Assembly: GCA_900766795.1 (NCBI GenBank)
Contig: CAAFWX010000371.1
Location: forward strand, 1 to 10,559
Direction: 5' to 3'
DNA from: Oscillospiraceae bacterium
Lineage (GTDB): Bacteria; Bacillota_A; Clostridia; Oscillospirales; Ruminococcaceae
Length of the DNA stretch: 10,559 bases
In this document: piece after piece, positions 6,324 through 10,559 of the stretch
Layout: every line of letters starts with the position of its first letter
Numbering within the stretch: position 1 is the stretch's first letter
Notes under the pieces: generated by a model
The model's input: the letters and a program-made list of their open reading frames with translations, nothing else
Told to the model about the DNA's origin: nothing
The model's database searches: none
Position numbers and translations under genes: made by a program

Positions 6324-7467
6324 GGCGCTGTTTGAGCAGCGCGCGGCAAAGGTAACACAGATGAAGGCGCTTTCGGATATCGTCGTAAAGGACGGAGAGG
6401 TCAGAGCGTTTTCCGAGGAGGAGCAGAAGCAGTACGACGCTCTTGCCGCAGAGGTCAGAGCGCTTGACGACACTATCGCGGCGGTAAAGCTCGAGCGCAG
6501 CGCGGATATTACCGACGAGCCTGTGCCCGCTGACGGAGAGAACACCGACAGCACCGAGCAGGCAGAGGAGCGTGCGTTTATCGAGTACGTCCGCACGGGA
6601 ATCGTGACCGAAACACGTTCCGACCACAACTGGACGGCAGGCGACAACGGCGCGGTTATTCCCACATCAATCGCGAATAAGATTATCGACAAAATCACCG
6701 AGATTTCCCCCGTTTACGCGCGGGCGACAAAGTACAATATCGGCGGCACGCTCACCATTCCCTACTACGACGAAACAAGCGGCGCAATCACCGTAGGCTA
6801 CGCGGACGAGTTCACCGACGGCGACAGCACTGCGGCGAAGTTCTCGAGCATTACGCTCGGCGGATTCCTTGCGCGCTGCCTTACAAAGGTTTCCAAGCGC
6901 CTTATCAACAACTCCAATTTCGACCTGCTGAATTACATCGTCGGAAAGGTTGCCGAGGAGTTTGTGAAGTGGCTCGACGGCGAGCTGCTTTCCGGCACTT
7001 CCGGCAAGATTACGGGTCTTTCGGGTGCAACGCAGGTTATCACCGCGGCGGCGCAGACCGTAATTACCGCAGACGAGCTTATCGACCTGCAGGAAAAGGT
7101 TGTTGACGCGTTTCAGGGTAATTCCTGCTGGATTATGAGCAGGGCGACAAGAACCGCTATCCGCAAGCTTAAGGACGGCGACGGCAGATACCTGCTTAAC
7201 CGTGACGCCAACGCAAAGTGGGGCTATACTCTTTTCGGCAAGGACGTTTATGTGTCCGACAAAATGCCCGAGATGGCGGCAGGAAAGACCGCTGTAATTT
7301 ACGGCGACCTTTCGGGACTTGCAATCAAGACCTCCGAGAACATCAGCATTGACGTCCTGCGCGAGAAGTACGCAGAACAGCACGCTTACGGCGTTGTTGC
7401 ATGGATGGAGATTGACGCCAAGATTGAGAACCAGCAGAAGATTGCGGTGCTCAAGATGGGTGCGTAA
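6301..7467 (+). CDS. Phage major capsid protein, HK97 fold
   Basis: Forms the icosahedral phage shell. The 388 residues include an N-terminal charged coiled-coil (about 1-66), the scaffolding delta domain removed by the upstream protease, with the cut expected around residues 95-118. The HK97 fold follows: GAVIPTSIANKIID (118-131), an E-loop region (about 145-185), the spine-helix region with NFDLLNYIVGKVAEEFVKWL, and the C-terminal domain with GKDVYVSDKMP, YGDLSGL and YGVVAWMEIDAK. ATG at 6301 has AGGAGG ten bases upstream and overlaps the protease gene by 23 bases. An in-frame upstream start would add ten residues but lacks such a site. No truncation or frameshift is visible. Confidence 0.96.
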   Translation: MHKNQKLKALFEQRAAKVTQMKALSDIVVKDGEVRAFSEEEQKQYDALAAEVRALDDTIAAVKLERSADITDEPVPADGENTDSTEQAEERAFIEYVRTGIVTETRSDHNWTAGDNGAVIPTSIANKIIDKITEISPVYARATKYNIGGTLTIPYYDETSGAITVGYADEFTDGDSTAAKFSSITLGGFLARCLTKVSKRLINNSNFDLLNYIVGKVAEEFVKWLDGELLSGTSGKITGLSGATQVITAAAQTVITADELIDLQEKVVDAFQGNSCWIMSRATRTAIRKLKDGDGRYLLNRDANAKWGYTLFGKDVYVSDKMPEMAAGKTAVIYGDLSGLAIKTSENISIDVLREKYAEQHAYGVVAWMEIDAKIENQQKIAVLKMGA

Positions 7468-7479
7468 TCGGAGGTTACT

Positions 7480-7671
7480 ATGCTGGTTAAGGCAACAACA
7501 AGCTTTGCGGGCGCGGTCTGCATGGCAGTAAACGAGGTTCGGGAAATCCCCGCGGGAAAGGTTTTGGACGACCTTATTTCCGCGGGGTTTGTTGTAAGCG
7601 CCGATACGGAACAGCCCGAAAAGGCGGTGAAAAAGAGTGAAGCTAAGCGAGATAAGCAGGGAGCAGATTAA
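7480..7671 (+). CDS. Small phage protein between capsid and connector genes
   Basis: A 63-residue protein of unknown function. It begins MLVKATTSFAG and contains EVREIPAGKVLDDLISAGFV, a pattern seen in small proteins that sit between capsid and head-tail connector genes of Firmicutes phages (from memory; not searched). The C-terminus is Lys/Glu-rich. ATG has GGAGG at 7470-7474 and lies 12 bases after the capsid gene. It overlaps the next gene by 35 bases, so translation is probably coupled. Confidence 0.75.
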   Translation: MLVKATTSFAGAVCMAVNEVREIPAGKVLDDLISAGFVVSADTEQPEKAVKKSEAKRDKQGAD

Positions 7672-7921
7672 GGCTTTCTGCGGCATAAGCGGCGGCGACA
7701 GCGACGAGGTGCTTGACATAATTTCGGCAGGCTCGCGCGCTTTTATTTTCGGCTACACGGGGCTTTCCGAGGAGGAAGCAGACGAGCGCGAGGAGCTTTC
7801 GATGGCGTTTCTGGTGCTTGTAAACGAGATGTACACCAACCGCACGCTTAGCGTTGACGGCGCGAACATCAACCCGTTTGCGCGGCAGATACTGGACATG
7901 CACCGCATAAATTTGCTTTGA
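7637..7921 (+). CDS. Head-tail connector protein, gp6-like
   Basis: A 94-residue, mostly helical protein with the features of HK97 gp6/SPP1 gp15-type connectors, which form a ring under the portal. An N-terminal MKLSEISREQIKAFCGI helix is followed by SGSR-like AGSRAFIFGYTGL, then SMAFLVLVNEMYTNR and a C-terminal NPFARQILDMHR helix. GTG start at 7637 is supported by AAGGCGGTGA at 7621-7630, six bases upstream. Position after the capsid gene and before the head-closure gene agrees. Confidence 0.85.
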   Translation: MKLSEISREQIKAFCGISGGDSDEVLDIISAGSRAFIFGYTGLSEEEADEREELSMAFLVLVNEMYTNRTLSVDGANINPFARQILDMHRINLL

Positions 7922-7935
7922 GAGGAGTGACCGCC

Positions 7936-8226
7936 ATGAGCGCGTTCAACAAGCGGATTACGCTTTTGGAGCTTGCTCCCGCGTCGCGCGGGGAGCCGCT
8001 GGAAAAAGCCCGCGTCTGGGTCTGGGCTGATGTTTCGGACGTCGGCGCTGTGACGAAATTCACCGCGTTATCGGCGGGTCAGTCCCTTTCTTTGACGGCT
8101 GTGATGTGGCGGCGGGAGTTTTGCGGCTTTACTCACGCGGAGTACGGCGGGCGGCGCTACAAGATAGTGCAGACGGGAAGCGCGGCAAATCCGCTCCACA
8201 TCAAGCTGTTTTTAGAGAGGGGGTAA
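7936..8226 (+). CDS. Phage head closure (head-tail joining) protein
   Basis: A 96-residue beta-rich protein resembling the head-tail joining family (SPP1 gp16-like stopper), which seals the portal-connector channel after packaging. It begins MSAFNKRITLLEL, continues RVWVWADVSDVGAVTKF and ends with GRRYKIVQTGSAAN, the usual pattern of a short beta-barrel with strands around W and Y residues. ATG at 7936 is preferred over TTG at 7918 because GAGGAGTGA lies just upstream. It sits 14 bases after the connector gene and 3 bases before the next. Confidence 0.8.
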   Translation: MSAFNKRITLLELAPASRGEPLEKARVWVWADVSDVGAVTKFTALSAGQSLSLTAVMWRREFCGFTHAEYGGRRYKIVQTGSAANPLHIKLFLERG

Positions 8227-8229
8227 CGT

Positions 8230-8574
8230 ATGGATATTGCGGACAAAATCGAAGCCGCTATCTCCGCAATTCTGCCCGTTTTTGCGGCGGTGCCGGAATT
8301 TACGGCGGACAACGTGCCCAAAAGCCACGCGATTTACTCCATAACCGAAAAGGGCGCGGACTACGGCGACGGCGGCGACAACGCGGCGATTTACTACGTT
8401 TCGCTCGGGGTGTTCACGGAATATCCCGACTTCGCGCTGTACAAGCGCATAAAAGCCGCCATGCGCTCTGCGGGCTTCGGCTATGAGAGCGGCGGTATGG
8501 TGCAAAGCGACGGCGAATATCCGTACAGCACGCACTACTACCTTGATTTTGCGGGAGTTGACAGCGATGGCTGA
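8230..8574 (+). CDS. Probable tail terminator/tail completion protein
   Basis: A 114-residue protein with an N-terminal helix (MDIADKIEAAISAIL) and an alpha/beta body (AIYSITEKGADYG, AAIYYVSLGVFTE, FALYKRIKAAMRSAGFGYES), ending in a strand HYYLDFAG. This layout resembles tail terminator proteins (gpU/DUF3168-like) that cap the tail tube and join it to the head. The match is by pattern and position, so the exact family is uncertain. A GAGGGGG site precedes ATG. The 3' end overlaps the next gene by 8 bases. Confidence 0.65.
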   Translation: MDIADKIEAAISAILPVFAAVPEFTADNVPKSHAIYSITEKGADYGDGGDNAAIYYVSLGVFTEYPDFALYKRIKAAMRSAGFGYESGGMVQSDGEYPYSTHYYLDFAGVDSDG

Positions 8575-9055
8575 CGGAGATTTTCTGGATTTCTCGGGAA
8601 TGGAAGCGGAGATTTCCGCGCTCATACGCGACCTTGACAGCGCGAAAAACGCGGTTGACAGCGCCGCGGGGCAGGCTGCGGAGGAAGCCGCGAAAATTAT
8701 CGCCGACGAACAGCGCAGGCTTCTCGGCAAGGCAAATTTCAAGCGCCGCACAACCGACCTGCGCGGGCTTATAACGATAAAGCGCGACCTGCGCTCAAAG
8801 GTGTACAAGCTGCGCGTAGGGTACGATACGGAGGCTATACGGGCACACCCGGAGGTGCTTTTAATCGAGTTCGGCAGACCGGGAAAATCGCCCCGCCGCA
8901 TGAAGCCCACCGACAGCAAGGGGCGCAAAAAGGGAGATTTCCCGCCGCATATCTCGCATATCCGCGCAGGCTTTGACCTCGCGAAAGACAAGGCGGCGGA
9001 GCATTTTAACAACAAACTTATGGACATAGCTGCGGACAAATTCCGCGGCAGATAG
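8567..9055 (+). CDS. HK97 gp10-like phage protein (tail completion/neck)
   Basis: 162 residues from ATG 8567, which overlaps the preceding stop codon region by 8 bases; longer upstream starts only read through the previous gene in another frame. An N-terminal helical segment (about residues 18-55, ISALIRDLDSAKNAV then AAEEAAKIIADEQRRLL) leads into KRRTTDLRGLITIKR and YKLRVGYD, then LIEFGRPGKSPRRMKPTDS with GRKKGDFPPHISHIRAG, the basic loop common in gp10-like proteins, which act in the neck or tail completion. It precedes the major tail gene by 11 bases. Confidence 0.82.
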   Translation: MADGDFLDFSGMEAEISALIRDLDSAKNAVDSAAGQAAEEAAKIIADEQRRLLGKANFKRRTTDLRGLITIKRDLRSKVYKLRVGYDTEAIRAHPEVLLIEFGRPGKSPRRMKPTDSKGRKKGDFPPHISHIRAGFDLAKDKAAEHFNNKLMDIAADKFRGR

Positions 9056-9066
9056 GAGGAATTATC

Positions 9067-10182
9067 ATGGGAAGAGCTTCGGTAAATGTACAGGACCTTA
9101 CTATGTGGAGAATGATAAGCGACACGGAGAACGGCGTTACATACGAGGACAATGCAAGGCGCTTTTTAGACCAGCTTAACAGCATGCGCTATACGCCCAG
9201 CGTTCAGACCGCGCAGCAGTACGGCGACGGCAAGAAAGTTGAGGACTACGTTGCAAAGGACGGCGGCACAATTGAGCCTGTCATTCGTGCTTATTCCGAC
9301 GGCGACAACGAGTTCCTTTTCGGAGCGACTAAGTACAGCGACGGCGTCGAGGTGAGCAACAAGGACGATATTGTGCCTTATGTTTGCGTTGCATACCGTA
9401 CCAAAAGAGCAGACGGAAAGTATAATCTGTACAAGTTCCCTAAGGTTAAGTTCATGCCGCAGGGCGAGGACAGCAAGCAGCAGGAGGGCTCGGCGGTTCA
9501 GTTCGGCACGGCTTCGCTTTCGGGCACATATTCTCCGCTTATCTTCAACGGCGACGACTGCTACAAGAAAATCGGCGTAGACCCCGATAAGGACGCGAAA
9601 TTTATCGAAAAGTGGTTTGCAAGCGCACTTTATGAAACCTCTGTCGCTCCGCAGGAAGTTGAGGCTGTGGCAGGAAACGCTTCTGTCACCCTTTCTTGGA
9701 AGGCAATCAACGGAGCAAAACAGTACAGAATTGAGCGCGAGAACCTTTCAACCGGTGCAAAGGATATTGCAGGTTACTCCGCTATCACGACTTTTGTTGA
9801 CAAGGGTCTTACAAATGGCACAGAATACTGCTACTATGTATATGCTCAGGTCAACGACGCTTGGGGTGATGAGGCAGGAATGGTGTGGGTAACTCCCATT
9901 GCGCCGATTGAAGCGCCCGTGATTTCTTCCATCAACGCAAGCGCCGGCAGTGTTTCTCTCTCATGGAATGAGGTTCCGGACGCTACAAGCTACCGTATAT
10001 ATCGCGCAGATTCCGCCGGCGGAGCAAAGACTCTGCTTAAGGTAATCGCTCCGACAACCTACACCGACACGGACGTTGAAGCAGACAAGACCTACTACTA
10101 CTTTGTAGCAGCGTACAACTCCAACAAATCGGAGCTTAGCGATTTCTCCGAACCTGTCAGCGCAACCACCTCAGTTGAATAA
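9067..10182 (+). CDS. Major tail tube protein with two C-terminal fibronectin type III domains
   Basis: Forms the tube of a long non-contractile or contractile tail. AGGAGGA at about 9055-9061 precedes ATG. Residues 1-192 are the tube domain (MGRASVNVQDLTMWRM, DGDNEFLFGATKYSDG, FPKVKFMPQGEDSK, ASLSGTYSPLIFNG). Two tandem FnIII domains follow, about 193-277 (VTLSWKAINGAKQYRIER, GLTNGTEYCYYVYA) and about 282-370 (VSLSWNEVPDATSYRIYR, DKTYYYFVAAY). Their conserved Trp, the Y-R-I-x-R strand and the Tyr-rich F strand are clear. In other phages such add-ons decorate the tail surface and are thought to aid weak binding to cells or glycans. The stop codon overlaps the next start by one base (TAATG). 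Confidence 0.88.
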   Translation: MGRASVNVQDLTMWRMISDTENGVTYEDNARRFLDQLNSMRYTPSVQTAQQYGDGKKVEDYVAKDGGTIEPVIRAYSDGDNEFLFGATKYSDGVEVSNKDDIVPYVCVAYRTKRADGKYNLYKFPKVKFMPQGEDSKQQEGSAVQFGTASLSGTYSPLIFNGDDCYKKIGVDPDKDAKFIEKWFASALYETSVAPQEVEAVAGNASVTLSWKAINGAKQYRIERENLSTGAKDIAGYSAITTFVDKGLTNGTEYCYYVYAQVNDAWGDEAGMVWVTPIAPIEAPVISSINASAGSVSLSWNEVPDATSYRIYRADSAGGAKTLLKVIAPTTYTDTDVEADKTYYYFVAAYNSNKSELSDFSEPVSATTSVE

Positions 10183-10559
10183 TGCTGGCGGGGCTTGAAC
10201 GGCAGGGCATTGATTTCGTTTTTGGGGAAGCGGCAGTGCGCCTGCGTTACGACATGGCGGCGCTTCTCTTTCTGGAAAAGCGGGGGCTTGAATGCTCCCG
10301 CATTTTTTCGGAGGACATAACGGACGATGAACTTCAATTGTTTTTCGGCGCGGGTCTTGGCGAGTTTAAGTGCCGCGCCGAAAAGCTGTTTTCGGGAATA
10401 GGACGGACGGAGGTTCTGTTCCTGTGCCGCGCGGCGATTCTGCTTGCGCTGCCCGAGGAGGATAAGCAGAGGATTCCCACCCCGCAAAGCGCGGACGTGC
10501 CGCCTTTCGACCCGCACGAGCAGCTTTTCACGCTGATTTGCGACGTCATGCGAAAGCCC
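10182..10559 (+). CDS. Probable tail assembly chaperone (3'-truncated by window)
   Basis: The frame from ATG 10182 stays open for 126 codons to the last base. ATG shares its first A with the stop codon of the tail tube gene. The protein begins MLAGLERQGIDFVFGEAAVR and continues LRYDMAALLFLEKRG, with ITDDELQLFFGAGLG and later a helix LFLCRAAILLALPEE. A small helical protein right after the major tail gene fits the gpG-like tail chaperone slot, which normally precedes the tape measure gene and often has a programmed frameshift near its end. That region lies beyond the window, so the frameshift cannot be examined. Confidence 0.65.
   Translation, partial: MLAGLERQGIDFVFGEAAVRLRYDMAALLFLEKRGLECSRIFSEDITDDELQLFFGAGLGEFKCRAEKLFSGIGRTEVLFLCRAAILLALPEEDKQRIPTPQSADVPPFDPHEQLFTLICDVMRKP

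Noticed and set aside
6667..7719. Long minus-strand reading frame (350 residues) opposite the capsid gene
   Set aside because: It is a codon-bias shadow of the major capsid gene and its neighbour, with no ribosome binding site or family features.
8212..9039. Minus-strand reading frame (275 residues) opposite two neck/tail genes
   Set aside because: It is low-complexity, Arg/Ser/Ala-rich shadow coding opposite two well-supported genes with good starts and overlaps.

Overview
The window looks like chromosomal DNA from an anaerobic, motile member of the Clostridia. Moderately GC-rich gut Oscillospiraceae/Ruminococcaceae-type bacteria fit best, but this is inferred from gene content and codon style, not proven. 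Class III (oxygen-sensitive) ribonucleotide reductase genes indicate anaerobic life, a chemoreceptor indicates chemotaxis, and ribosome binding sites are of the strong AGGAGG type usual in Firmicutes.

Left part, host genes (1-4075). The window opens inside nrdD (anaerobic ribonucleoside-triphosphate reductase), followed after 17 bases by its radical-SAM activase nrdG. Two tandem hairpin terminators close this operon and also serve the convergent chemoreceptor gene on the minus strand. That gene has a clear sigma-70/sigma-A-type promoter about 90 bases upstream of its start.

Boundary (4076-4517). A stretch without a convincing gene leads into the degraded 3' end of an IS30-family insertion sequence (terminal sequence plus the last third or less of the transposase, minus strand). 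The remnant abuts a phage portal gene that has lost its 5' part.

Right part, prophage head and tail module (about 4506-10559, plus strand). In order: truncated HK97-type portal whose C-terminus carries a Gly-rich linker and a small extra domain; an overlapping small acidic protein; two terminators; HK97 prohead protease; major capsid protein; a small connector-region protein; gp6-like head-tail connector; head-closure protein; tail terminator-like protein; HK97 gp10-like protein; major tail tube protein with two fibronectin type III domains; and the start of a probable tail assembly chaperone running off the end. Spacing is tight, with several overlaps, so this is one late operon. No integrase, terminase or complete portal is present on the left side, so the prophage appears truncated there, probably by an IS-linked deletion.

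The most interesting element is the portal-linked C-terminal domain with its overlapping acidic partner at 5085-5577. The pair has the architecture of a phage-borne polymorphic toxin and its immunity protein, is AT-richer than its surroundings, and is closed by two terminators.
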